This document shows positions 12,928 through 21,348 of a stretch of 64,000 nt of DNA, one piece after another. Each line of letters opens with the position of its first letter. Positions within the stretch are counted from its first letter, which is position 1. Source of the stretch: Lumbricus rubellus (Eukaryota > Annelida > Clitellata > Crassiclitellata > Lumbricidae); the NCBI GenBank assembly GCA_945859605.1, contig OX243818.1, positions 36,145,773 to 36,209,772 of the forward strand, given 5' to 3'. The notes beneath the pieces were generated by a model that was not told where the DNA came from, made no database searches, and worked only from the letters and a program-made list of their open reading frames with translations. Both the position numbers and the translations under genes were made by a program.

Positions 12928-13087
12928 TTGACGGCTTCGAATTTGAAGTGCGGTTGAACAATTCATTGGGTAGCAGTTCAAAGGAAGGACGTTTGGAGAT
13001 ATACTATTCAGGAAGATGGGGAACAGTGTGTAGTAACGGGTTTACAAATGTCAGTGTAAGAGTTGCATGTTACAGTCTGGGGTTTGG
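12928..13087 (+). CDS. SRCR-domain gene, exon encoding the N-terminal half of the domain
   Basis: The exon begins after a cttgtag acceptor and ends at a gtaagt donor (13088-13093). Its translation contains FEFEVRLNN, then EGRLEIYYSGRWGTVC and VRVACYSLGFG, the classic first half of a scavenger receptor cysteine-rich domain with two of the conserved cysteines. SRCR domains are extracellular ligand-binding modules in animal receptors and secreted defence proteins. The second half lies in the exon at 32477, about 19.4 kb downstream. Together they give 160 + 173 = 333 bp, an exact 111-codon phase 1-1 module, as expected for a shuffled extracellular domain. The rest of the gene is outside the window or not recognisable. 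It could be one module of a multi-SRCR protein. Confidence 0.8.
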
Positions 13088-13497
13088 GTAAGTTTTTGAC
13101 TCTTTAATTGCACACTATTAGAATACTCTATGGCACATTCAGTCATATTTTGCCGCTAAGTAATGCGACCGATATATTTTTATGTAAGAGACATGAAAAT
13201 CAAAATTTAATCCGCTTTGCAACCATAATCGTCAACATGAGCATGAGGGGCTAACGGCTTCATTTTGCGAGCCTCAACAGTCAACCTATCAAAGCGAGTG
13301 GGCAAAGTTCACTGCCTCGTATTATCACCTTTTCACTCACACTGTTCGGTCATTGTCAAACTGGGCACATAACAGGCTGGGAAGAAATTTATAACCAAAT
13401 GTTTCCTATCCGACTAGACACTAATGTCTTCGTACATAACAAGCCTTAAGTTATGCTACCTAGACCAAGTTGACGAATCTGACGTAAAATAGCCATT
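13088..13497. other. SRCR intron, unannotated part
   Basis: This starts with the gtaagt donor. No further feature was recognised before the fold-back repeat. Confidence 0.5.
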
Positions 13498-13942
13498 CTA
13501 ATAAAATTGGAATCATTGAAACACCGGGCCAATGTCTGATTGGTTACACGGATGATAAAAATAGAGGACAGACATACATACCAACTCATACACAGTTACA
13601 CACAGACACACACACAAAAAGGGAAAGACCGTTATATCATTCTGCCAAAAGTGAACGATGACATTGAATATTGTGCCTGCTACACGCATGGCTATTATAG
13701 GCCTATCTAGACTATTCCCCATCATTCTCTATCTCAGTTTCTTTCCCTGTTTTTTTGTTTGTCTGTGTGTAACTGTGTAGGAGTTGGTATGTATGTCTGT
13801 CCTCTATTTTTATCATCCGTCTAACCAATCAGACCTTGGCCCGGTTTTTCGAGTCTAGGACTTAACCCCCCCCCCCGGCCAATTACCTCCCTGCCATTGT
13901 AATGCCCGGATACCGGTTTTTCAAAGATTCCAATTTTATTAG
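13498..13942. repeat. Fold-back (long inverted repeat) MITE-like element
   Basis: The left arm (13498-13618) begins ctaataaaattgg. It includes ggacagacatacataccaac and acacacaga. The right arm (about 13756-13942) is its inverse: tgtgtgtaactgtg, ggtatgtatgtctgtcc, and finally ccaattttattag. The arms would form a long hairpin. A C-homopolymer (about 13867-13876) interrupts the right arm. No coding capacity and no clear target duplication was found. Confidence 0.75.
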
Positions 13943-14190
13943 ATTGATGTCCTGGTTACTCTGATAAAAACGCTACAGAAAGTAAATAATTGCGTTAGAC
14001 TGAGATCTTCAACCAAATTTTGCCCTTTGCTACTCAGCATGTAGATTTGAGTGAAGCCGAAAAACTAGGTTTTTAGTTCTGATTTGTCTGTGTTCGTGTA
14101 TCCTGCTTATTGTTCGTATTTAAGTCATCGCTTACCTGCAGCAGTCTAGCTAGGATGTTGGCACTGACTAAAAGACCGCTTTTATCAATA

Positions 14191-16001
14191 GGGGAGACCG
14201 GGGCTGGTTGCAACATGTGTTGGTTGCAACACCATCGATATTTCGGCGCTACATATCAGCAACTTAAAATTAAGCAAACTATTTTGTAAAGAATACATTT
14301 TAGGCCAATGTGTCCTAATTTCTTAGCAATCAATTGATAATGTCTACCGAAAATTAGAAAATTCGTTTTTGGTAATCGAAAGTAAATTTTTCGGTTTCTT
14401 GTTTTTTCTTCTACAACCGAATGATTTGAAGAAATTTTTTTCGGTTTGGTTCTATTAAATGGACAAGTAATTAAGCTTCAAAATGTATTTAGTCATTTTA
14501 TTTATAATCAGCGCCGTCGAAATTTTGTTCCATAACACTGTCTAGGCATTGCTTCGGGGTTGGTTGCAACATTTGTTTTGGGGATGGTTGTAACATGTTG
14601 CAACCAACCCCATACATTTATTTTAATAAGCCGCTTTCGTTGTTGGCCTGCCCGCCGCAGTTAGAGCACATTGTATTAAAATATTACAGGCTATAATGCA
14701 TTCTATAAATTTGTTCACTGATTGAATTATATTAGACAAATGTTACATGCTCTAATCACATGACCTGTGTTGGCTATTTTTGACCTCTGAACTATCCGTT
14801 ACGATGAAATTTTTTTTTGAAACTTAGCACGGTTCTGCTATTGAAGAATCAATGATCGATGTAGAAAAAGAATTTACTGATAGTGGTGATAGTGTTGGAC
14901 TGTCAAAGTCACAAATTTAATATTCAACTTTGTGGCGATAATATTCAGAAAGTAAATTTGTTTAAAGGGAAATTATGACACCGACTCATTCCGGAAGTAA
15001 CCAAAATCAATTGCTGACTATTTGCTGATGGTTGGTGTCATGTATTATGGGTTATTGTGGAAGCAAGTGAACTTGGTAGGTCTATTTACCAGCGTGTCAC
15101 TAACACTAAGTTTTAATATTAACTTCCTTTCAATGGTGTGCTATGCCTGCTGCTGCTGCTGAAGACTGGCTTTCAGGATTCAAGTTGCGGTATCAAGGTT
15201 CATCAGTGAACACCAGAGGCTTTGAGCTTAGAAATATTCAATGAAACTGCTATAAACTCATGATGAAATATCTTCGGTTAAACTTTCCAAGCAAGTGACG
15301 TTTACATTTTACAATCTCGATGAAACCGTAGTAACCACTGTTCAACGGATTTTAAAAGTTCTGACAAACAGAAGCATAAAGCAGATAAATTAAGTTTACA
15401 ATCTCTTTGGTGAATGGACAACCATAACTCTCACACTGGAATCGATTCTATGGATCCCTAAACAAATCTGAAGGCTTGAAATAATCATACATTTTAAATT
15501 AAATATAGAAAATCATTAGCCCAATTAGGTAGAAGTAGACTCTATCAGACAATAGGCCACTGGAGAATACTTATCAGACTTTTTCGCATGACGATTACTA
15601 GGGAAAAACAGTGTTTCTATCTTTTTGCTGCTCTCGATACTCTGAATTTTTTAATTTTTTAATTGTTACATTCTTATAATCTAGATGCATAGGCAGACCT
15701 CAGTTGGCCCCAGGGTTATGCAGCCTTATTTGAATATTTAGAATGCTTTTTAATACTGTTGCAACCATCCCCGGGGGCTGTTGCAACCAACACCGGCCCG
15801 GGGCTGGTTGCAACATTTTGGAGCCCTCTGTTCAGTTAGTTATTGTGGCAAAATTCTTGGTCACTGAGATCGTCACTATAGCTTGTTTTGATGCTGAGAT
15901 ATAAAGGATTCATATGAGCTAAACAGTTTGCAGATAGCTCTAAAGATAAAAATGTTACACACGAAAATGTGAAAAATGTTGCAACCAGCCCCGGTCTCCC
16001 C
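14191..16001. mobile_element. TIR element with GGGGAGACCGGGGCTGGTTG ends, TA duplication
   Basis: The left end ggggagaccggggctggttg followed by caacat is matched by its reverse complement at 15976-16001. TA flanks both ends (14189-14190, 16002-16003). The GGTTGCAACA word recurs internally in both orientations, near 14220, 14560-14610 and 15755-15815. This suggests either a nested copy of the same family or subterminal binding repeats. The 1.8-kb interior has no recognisable transposase, so it looks non-autonomous. The superfamily cannot be named from the ends. Confidence 0.7.
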
Positions 16002-16027
16002 TACTAGTGCTCTCAAAAACATATATT

Positions 16028-16152
16028 TGAATCCATTCATTCATTCAGAGCATTTATATAGCGCCCCTTCAAGAAACTACTCAGAGGCGCTCCCAGCCCT
16101 ACCACGAACAAAGAAAAAAAGACTTGAGGGACTTGTAGAACCCAGCCGGATG
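16028..16152 (-). mobile_element. 3' end of an antisense LINE, left of Polinton 1
   Basis: Read on the minus strand this segment contains gagcgcctctgagtagtttc, then a gcgctatataaatg motif and a (GAATG)n tail. This is the same 3' ending as the LINE at 3440-4505. The continuation of this LINE is found on the other side of Polinton 1 (31938-32300), showing that the Polinton split it. Confidence 0.75.
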
Positions 16153-16158
16153 GACCAC
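16153..16158. repeat. Left 6-bp target-site duplication of Polinton 1 (gaccac)
   Basis: gaccac directly precedes the AGTAGATG terminus and recurs at 31932-31937 directly after the opposite terminus. A 6-bp duplication is the known hallmark of Polinton integrase. Confidence 0.9.
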
Positions 16159-16503
16159 AGTAGATGTAAAATTAATTAGCTAGCTGATTTTAAAGAAGCC
16201 TGATATTGAAGAAACAATCAGCTAAAACCCAATTAACATTCTTGGTAGGAGCTACGGTAATGGTGATCAACGCTGATGCAAAACAACTGCAGAATACGGT
16301 ATTGACTCACAGCAGATGCGAACAGACCCTTTGTTCGTGAGCGCTTAGTACATTATGGTCTATTACAACAACAACCTGACTGGGAGCGAGACAAAGCAGT
16401 CGACGTCTCTCAGATGCATAATTAATTACTTAGCTACCTTTTAAGAAATCTGATATTGAAGATAAATTAAGTTAAAATGGTGCTAAAGGATAAGCTGGGG
16501 GTG
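16159..16503. repeat. Left terminal inverted repeat of Polinton 1
   Basis: About 345 bp match the inverse of 31587-31931 with scattered mismatches. The repeat has internal structure: a word like tgatattgaagaaacaatca near its outer end recurs in diverged form (tgatattgaagataaattaa) near its inner end, so the TIR itself contains a diverged direct repeat. Confidence 0.9.
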
Positions 16504-16870
16504 TACCTATTAAAAGCCACGCAACAACCGGCCTATAACATCGTTGACACTTCACACAGAGCACAATACGATAGATCTTATGACACGCGGTGCAATGCGA
16601 TAAAGTCTTATCCTACGCGGTGCAATTTGTTGAAAAATCGTCCTTCACCTCTGAATCTGTCCCCAAACTTCCGGTTATGTCCCCAAACTTCCGGTTCTGT
16701 CCCCAAGATAAATTTTTGTCCCGAGATAGGCAACTTTACAGGACAAGAAGACAACAAAAAATTTTCTAACTTTTTTTTCTAACTTTTTTTCTAGGTTTTT
16801 TTCTAACTTTTTTTCCTAGGTTTTTTTCTAACTTTTTTTTCAAGGTTTTTTTTTTCTAACTTTTTTTTCT

Positions 16871-16904
<34 letters not shown>

Positions 16905-17103
16905 CTAGGTTTTTTTTTTTTTTTTTTTTTTTAGTCATCCGTCCCAAAAAGTCAAGAATTTTGTTTTCTCGAATGTCTTTTTCTTCTTAGAACAGGCTGC
17001 GAATGTACATTAGAACTTGTTATTAAAGCGTGTTCATAGAGAAGTAATGATTGCACAAGGGCTGTAGTAGTAAATCAGTTTGCTAATAGTAAATCAGTTA
17101 AAA
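16504..17103. other. Polinton 1 left spacer: short tandem repeats and T-runs
   Basis: A 20-21-bp unit containing gtccccaaacttccggtt is tandemly repeated at about 16660-16710. A long series of T-runs with ctaactttt/ctaggtttt words follows (16760-16932). A segment at 16932-16965 resembles the tandem units of the MITE at 3727-4175. Bases 16965-16992 duplicate part of the integrase gene (17368-17395). No gene is supported. Confidence 0.7.
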
Positions 17104-18035
17104 TCACAATGATATCAAGTCTTTATTATCAATCCATGTATTGAATGACTCATCATAGCCTAACCATTTAACCAAAGACCGATTTCCTCTTTTTCTTATA
17201 ATCTTTTCTATTTTAAATGTATCTTGCGTTGTCGATTGTAACTCGGCTTCATAAAATGTCCCTTGTATTTGTTCTCCATTATAATCTGATATTTTATAGG
17301 TTATAGGGTCTGTGTATTGGATTTGTGTTATAGTAAAAATTTCTTGTGTCCAACGATTTGTGTAGCCTTTCTCGAATGTCTTTTTCTTCTTAGAAATTCT
17401 TACTTTATCTCCTACCGAAAATTTAGGTTTAACAGTTTCAGGTACAGCATCACCATACAGATTCATCCACACAACCCATTCGTTTGCTTTGACACTCGCT
17501 TTAACAGGAGTCATTTTAATGGAAGAATGTCTTGTGTTGTTGTATAAATTAACCATATTATCTAAAACATCGATATATCTCTGAGTTGAATTTGCTGTAA
17601 AATATTTAAACATTTTCTCTTTCACTGTTCTATTAAATCTTTCTACGATACAAGATTTCTCTTCATTCTCAGTTGAGTACAACTGCATACCTAATGATTT
17701 TACCTGTTTATTATAGAATTCTGTTCCCTTATCAACCCACAGTTTTTCACCCCTTCTTTTGCTCGTATTAAATATTTTAACGAAAGCATCTGCCACAGAT
17801 TCTCCGCGCTTATCTTTTAACGGCTGAATAAATGCATACTTGGAGAATATATCAATGACGCTTAACAAATATTTCACACCAGAATTAAATTTAGCATAAG
17901 CCTGCATGTCAATCAAGTCTGCTGCCCAAACTTTGTCCACTCCCTGAACATAAACAACTCGCTTCCTGAACTTCCTGACTATAGGTTTATGCAATTCGTC
18001 AGCAAGTTGGTCTGTCCATCTCAGAGTTTTTTTTC
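17104..18035 (-). CDS. Polinton integrase (DDE, retroviral type) with C-terminal chromodomain
   Basis: This enzyme cuts and joins element ends into host DNA, giving the 6-bp duplication. Counting from the TTG at 17994, the catalytic residues read as D26 (in WAADLIDM), D88 (in LWVDKGTEF) and E118 (in IVERFNRTVKEK). A basic C-terminal region follows, and a chromodomain (KIEKIIRKRG, then LVKWLGYDESFNTW) fills the last 50 residues. The frame is open upstream of 17994 to about 18035 but contains no ATG before the first catalytic Asp. Its upstream end overlaps the 3' end of the PLA2 gene at an A8 run. It may therefore be expressed only as a PLA2-integrase fusion by frameshifting or transcript slippage, or may have lost its start. 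The start given is the limit of the open frame, not a start codon. Confidence 0.85.
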
Positions 18036-18556
18036 AACCCCATTCCAAAATGGGTTTTCGTTGTTAAAATTGGTTTAACTATAGATCTTTCAATTCGTTC
18101 GCGGAAAGAAGGATTAGGTATATTATTTAATTCATCTATCATAGCTCTGTCAGCGACGTTTCTCCCTGCTGTATCAGTATGTTTAGCGTAAGCTAGGTCG
18201 TGACGATAGGCTGCTGCATCAACTCTGTCTACTGGTTTACTCCAATCTTTTGGTGTTCCATCACTATTCAATCTCAAATCCAATCGAGTTCCTGGACCCG
18301 TGAAAGAATGTCCTGGAAGATGCATTTCACCCGGGTACTTTGCCCATGGAAGTTTAATATTAGAAGTAGCAGAATTGAGAGCTGAGACCAAATCACCACC
18401 TGTAGCGGTGGACATTTTAGTAAACTGAGTTTTTCTAGCGCCACACTCAACGCACACACCCCTAAGCATAGGTCTACCATTCTTACTGACGACTCGTTGA
18501 ACATCTTTAGATTCAGTTTGTCGCTTACATTTTACACAATACGAGTTGTGCTCCAT
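17999..18556 (-). CDS. DUF5679 zinc ribbon fused to parvovirus-type phospholipase A2 domain
   Basis: The 185-residue protein starts with a zinc ribbon (C7-x2-C10 and C35-x2-C38) of the type called DUF5679 in large DNA viruses. Residues 74-135 match the PLA2 domain known from parvovirus VP1: a calcium-loop-like FTGPG (85-89), RVDAAAYRHDLAY with the His-Asp pair at 119-120, and a later VADRAMI helix. Parvoviral PLA2 hydrolyses endosomal membrane lipids so that the particle can escape; a similar entry role here is an inference. It is divergently transcribed from the ATPase gene across a 20-bp AT-rich spacer. The frame ends shortly after an A8 run, where integrase opens in another frame. Confidence 0.8.
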   Translation of the reverse strand: MEHNSYCVKCKRQTESKDVQRVVSKNGRPMLRGVCVECGARKTQFTKMSTATGGDLVSALNSATSNIKLPWAKYPGEMHLPGHSFTGPGTRLDLRLNSDGTPKDWSKPVDRVDAAAYRHDLAYAKHTDTAGRNVADRAMIDELNNIPNPSFRERIERSIVKPILTTKTHFGMGLKKNSEMDRPTC

Positions 18557-18576
18557 TTTAATATAATATAATTAAA
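18557..18576. promoter_or_regulatory. Bidirectional AT-rich promoter region between PLA2 and ATPase genes
   Basis: Only 20 bp, made almost entirely of A and T (ttttaatataatataattaa), separate two divergent start codons. Near-identical TATA/AAAATG words sit in front of most genes of both Polintons, so this likely includes both core promoters with very short leaders. This is inferred from position and composition. Confidence 0.5.
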
Positions 18577-19353
18577 ATGGAAGTCCAAGACCTATCGTGG
18601 AATGAAGATACATCTAAACGCTTTAACAGTCCTCTCTTACCAAGAAGCATCAGAGGTTTGATCGTAGGTAAGTCTCAATGCGGCAAGACAATATTACTAC
18701 TTAATTTATTACTGAGACCTGGTTGGTTAGACTACGATAACCTGCAGATCTTTGGAAAAAGTCTTTTTCAATCAGAATACAAGATACTAAAGAAAGCATT
18801 CGAAGAGAAATTACCAAAGGAAGCAATTATAAGACTTTTCGATAATAGAGATGAGATAATGAAATTAAATGTATCACCGACCGCCGTAGTCGAGGAGATG
18901 TCTAAAAACATGGGGGAAACATCGGATATAGACTGCAAGTTCTTTGAAACCTCTGAAGATGTTCCAGATCCACGAGACTTAAGTCGAGATAAGAAGAATC
19001 TCATGATTTTTGATGATTTACAGTTAGAGCGACAAAATAAATGCGAATCCTATTATATAAGAGGTAGGCATAGTAATGTAGACTGCTTTTACCTAGCACA
19101 AAATTATTTCAAGCTGCCCAGACAAACTATCAGGGAGAATGCCAATTTTATATGTCTATTCCCTCAAGACCTCAAAAATATTAATCATATATACAGCGAT
19201 CATATAGGTGTAGATGATATGACTATTGAAGAATTTCGTAAACTATGCAAAACTGCGTGGGATGAAACGCATGGTTTTGTGGTTATTGACTTGACTAGCA
19301 AAACAAATAAGGGCAAATACAGATCTGGATTAGATACATTTTACATTAAATAA
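18577..19353 (+). CDS. Genome-packaging ATPase (FtsK/HerA, A32-like)
   Basis: This is a 258-residue P-loop ATPase. Walker A is GKSQCGKT at 31-38 within RGLIVGKSQCGKT. Walker B is LMIFDDL at about 142-148. An LAQNYFKLPRQTIRENAN sensor-like motif follows. This family drives DNA into capsids of Polintons, adenovirus-like and nucleocytoplasmic large DNA viruses. It begins at the first ATG after the divergent AT-rich promoter and is the first gene of the long plus-strand block. The frame is intact, unlike its frameshifted homologue in Polinton 2. Confidence 0.9.
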   Translation: MEVQDLSWNEDTSKRFNSPLLPRSIRGLIVGKSQCGKTILLLNLLLRPGWLDYDNLQIFGKSLFQSEYKILKKAFEEKLPKEAIIRLFDNRDEIMKLNVSPTAVVEEMSKNMGETSDIDCKFFETSEDVPDPRDLSRDKKNLMIFDDLQLERQNKCESYYIRGRHSNVDCFYLAQNYFKLPRQTIRENANFICLFPQDLKNINHIYSDHIGVDDMTIEEFRKLCKTAWDETHGFVVIDLTSKTNKGKYRSGLDTFYIK

Positions 19354-19419
19354 AAGCAATAATAAAATGATAACAAAATTTAAGATTTTATATTCTAGGT
19401 TTAAAAATAGCTATCTAAA

Positions 19420-20193
19420 ATGGAAACCATTCTTGACGAAATTTTATCTACTACTCAAACGATTGCACGCAACACAGAAGCTAAAGAATCCTTTTGCATT
19501 TTGTTGAGCGAAAGGAGCACACGAATTCGAACGAAATTTAATCCACTAATCGAACTGGACAAAAGTAAAACTTATGAAATGGCCCTTGTTAATCTTGAAA
19601 CTTACTACAGTTTTCCCAATATAGACGAAACAAATAATAAATTCGTATATTCGTCAGATAACGGTGTAAAGTGGGAAGATTTAGACATTCCAACCGGTTG
19701 CTATGAAATCGAAGACTTAAACGATTACATACAGAGAATTTTAAAGGAAGAAGGTCATGGTCAATGTATAAAGTTGCGACCAAATAACAACACGTTAAAG
19801 GCGGTTTTGGAAATTGATGAGAACTATAAAGTTGATTTTACAGTAGAAAATTCAATTAGCACCGTTCTAGGATTTCAGCGTCGTGTATACTCCGAAGGAT
19901 ATAACGAATCCGAGCACATAGTCGATATAAACAGCGTGAATAGTTTACGAGTTACGAGTGATGTAATAGGATCATCGTATGCCAACGGAACTACGGAGAA
20001 CATAATTTATTCTTTCTTTCCATCGGTCGTGCCTGGTTACAAGATAATCGAATCTCCTCACAATCTCGTATATCTTCCAATAACGCTATACTCTATTTCA
20101 TCGATGGAAACAAAACTAATAGACCAAAATGGAAAACTAATTAATTTAAGAGGTGAGGAATTGTCGATACGATTTCACATAAGAGAGGTTTAA
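19420..20193 (+). CDS. Minor capsid (penton-type) protein
   Basis: The 257-residue product corresponds to the Polinton/adintovirus minor capsid protein, a single jelly-roll that occupies the capsid vertices. Diagnostic words are STRIRTKFNPLIELDKSKTYEMAL, split here as STRIRTKFNPL and KTYEMALVNLETYYSFPNI, then GCYEIEDLNDYIQRIL, VLGFQRRVY and a C-terminal GEELSIRFHIREV. The homologue in Polinton 2 (50663-51457) has the same length class and the same C-terminus. It lies 66 bp after the ATPase and 24 bp before the pX-like gene, consistent with an ordered virion block. Confidence 0.85.
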   Translation: METILDEILSTTQTIARNTEAKESFCILLSERSTRIRTKFNPLIELDKSKTYEMALVNLETYYSFPNIDETNNKFVYSSDNGVKWEDLDIPTGCYEIEDLNDYIQRILKEEGHGQCIKLRPNNNTLKAVLEIDENYKVDFTVENSISTVLGFQRRVYSEGYNESEHIVDINSVNSLRVTSDVIGSSYANGTTENIIYSFFPSVVPGYKIIESPHNLVYLPITLYSISSMETKLIDQNGKLINLRGEELSIRFHIREV

Positions 20194-20217
20194 TTTAAAG
20201 TTTATATTTAATATAAG

Positions 20218-20865
20218 ATGAGCGCTTACGCTAAGGTCAAAGTTAATATTTCTGAAGGGCAAAAAGAGAAGATTAAGCGAGCTGCTCAAGTAGGGACTGG
20301 AGTGAGTATAAGACTTTCTCATGGAGACATAACTGGTGAGCATGTATTAGCTCTAAACCAGAGGCAAATTAACAAGTTAACTAAAGCGTATCAGAATGGA
20401 ACTGGTTTGACAATTAAAATGGGTAAAAAGCAATTAGAAGACAATGCGAGAGTCGAAGGCGGATTTATTGGCGCTATTCTACCGTTCTTAGCAACAGCCC
20501 GAAAGTTTCTACTGTCTAGTGTTCTTCCGAGTTTAGCCACAGGAGCCTTAACAGGATTGGGTTCTGCAGCTGGTTCCAAAATTGTCGATAAAATTAGTGG
20601 ATCTTCGATCTCACAGATGAGTGGATCTTCGATCTCACATCAGACAAGTGGATCTGGCGTGCTCTACGTTAAGAAAGGAGGATCATGCTGTAAGATAAGA
20701 CCTGCTGGGGAAGGTCTTTTTCTATCTCCGTGGAAAAAGGGTATTTCGATATCGGGTTCCGGTCTGTTTATGAAAAGAGGAACAGGATATGTCAGCGGTG
20801 AAGGTCTTATATTGGGTCCCAATTCACCATTTAAAAATATTCCTATTCTTGGAATGTTACTTTAA
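20218..20865 (+). CDS. pX-like virion core protein
   Basis: The 215-residue protein is basic at the N-terminus, has a central GG-containing hydrophobic stretch (EGGFIGAILPFLATARKF, then LPSLATGALTGLGSAAG) and a C-terminus rich in GxGL motifs (GEGLFLSPW, SGSGLFM, GEGLILGP). This layout matches the adenovirus pX-like core protein reported in adintoviruses. The GG sites are candidate adenain cleavage points. A Ser-rich insert (SGSSISQMSGSSISH) absent from the Polinton 2 homologue is encoded by two 20-21-bp repeats that recur in an intergenic spacer at 24400-24444. Confidence 0.7.
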   Translation: MSAYAKVKVNISEGQKEKIKRAAQVGTGVSIRLSHGDITGEHVLALNQRQINKLTKAYQNGTGLTIKMGKKQLEDNARVEGGFIGAILPFLATARKFLLSSVLPSLATGALTGLGSAAGSKIVDKISGSSISQMSGSSISHQTSGSGVLYVKKGGSCCKIRPAGEGLFLSPWKKGISISGSGLFMKRGTGYVSGEGLILGPNSPFKNIPILGMLL

Positions 20866-20881
20866 AAAACCACTTATATAA

Positions 20882-21268
20882 ATGTCTGGATACGGTCACC
20901 CAATACACAAATTTATCACCAAACGGAAGCCTCGTGTGAGTCCGATAATTTGGTTGCCTAAAGTGGTCACTCACGCTCCTGCAAGACAACGAGCAGGCGA
21001 TAGATATGAGATTTTTGCTCAGCAAGCGATAACGATTGAACCAAAGACAAATATTACAGTAGAAGTAGGCCTTGGAGTCCGAATGACCAGTGGAATGTGT
21101 CTAGTCTCTCTTAGACAGAAGTTGAAACAACTCAGACTGAGCCTTCAAGATGGTACAGTACTAGAGGACGCAGAGGATATAATAATTACAATACAAAACA
21201 ACTCCGATTCACCAGTTACTATAAACGAAAAAGACTCCATATGTTATGTTAATTACTACGATGCATAA
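20882..21268 (+). CDS. dUTPase-fold-like protein, probably not catalytic
   Basis: The 128-residue protein has a pattern of beta-strands recalling trimeric dUTPases: RYEIFAQQAITIEPKTN, then VEVGLGVRM, GMCLVSLR and a C-terminal IIITIQNNSDSPVTINEKDSIC. The family's uracil-binding and catalytic motifs are not evident, so an enzymatic role is doubtful; a structural virion role is possible. A clear homologue in the same position in Polinton 2 (49627-50025) shows it is a conserved gene. The fold assignment rests on pattern reading only. Confidence 0.55.
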   Translation: MSGYGHPIHKFITKRKPRVSPIIWLPKVVTHAPARQRAGDRYEIFAQQAITIEPKTNITVEVGLGVRMTSGMCLVSLRQKLKQLRLSLQDGTVLEDAEDIIITIQNNSDSPVTINEKDSICYVNYYDA

Positions 21269-21348
21269 ATTGTACGTTTTATGTTTACGTTTTATGTTTA
21301 CGTTTTACGTTTACGTTTTACGTTACGTTTTAAACATTATAATAAAAA
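21269..21348. repeat. Short tandem repeats (gtttacgttttatg units) upstream of the DUF8207-like gene
   Basis: About five copies of a 12-14-bp unit (tacgttttatgtt and variants) fill the spacer, then AAACATTATAATAAAAAATG leads into the next gene. A comparable but different tandem array occupies the same position in Polinton 2 (48770-48830). Confidence 0.8.

Noticed and set aside
17317..17547. Plus-strand frame inside the integrase region
   Set aside because: It is antisense to a clearly coding integrase; no supporting motif.
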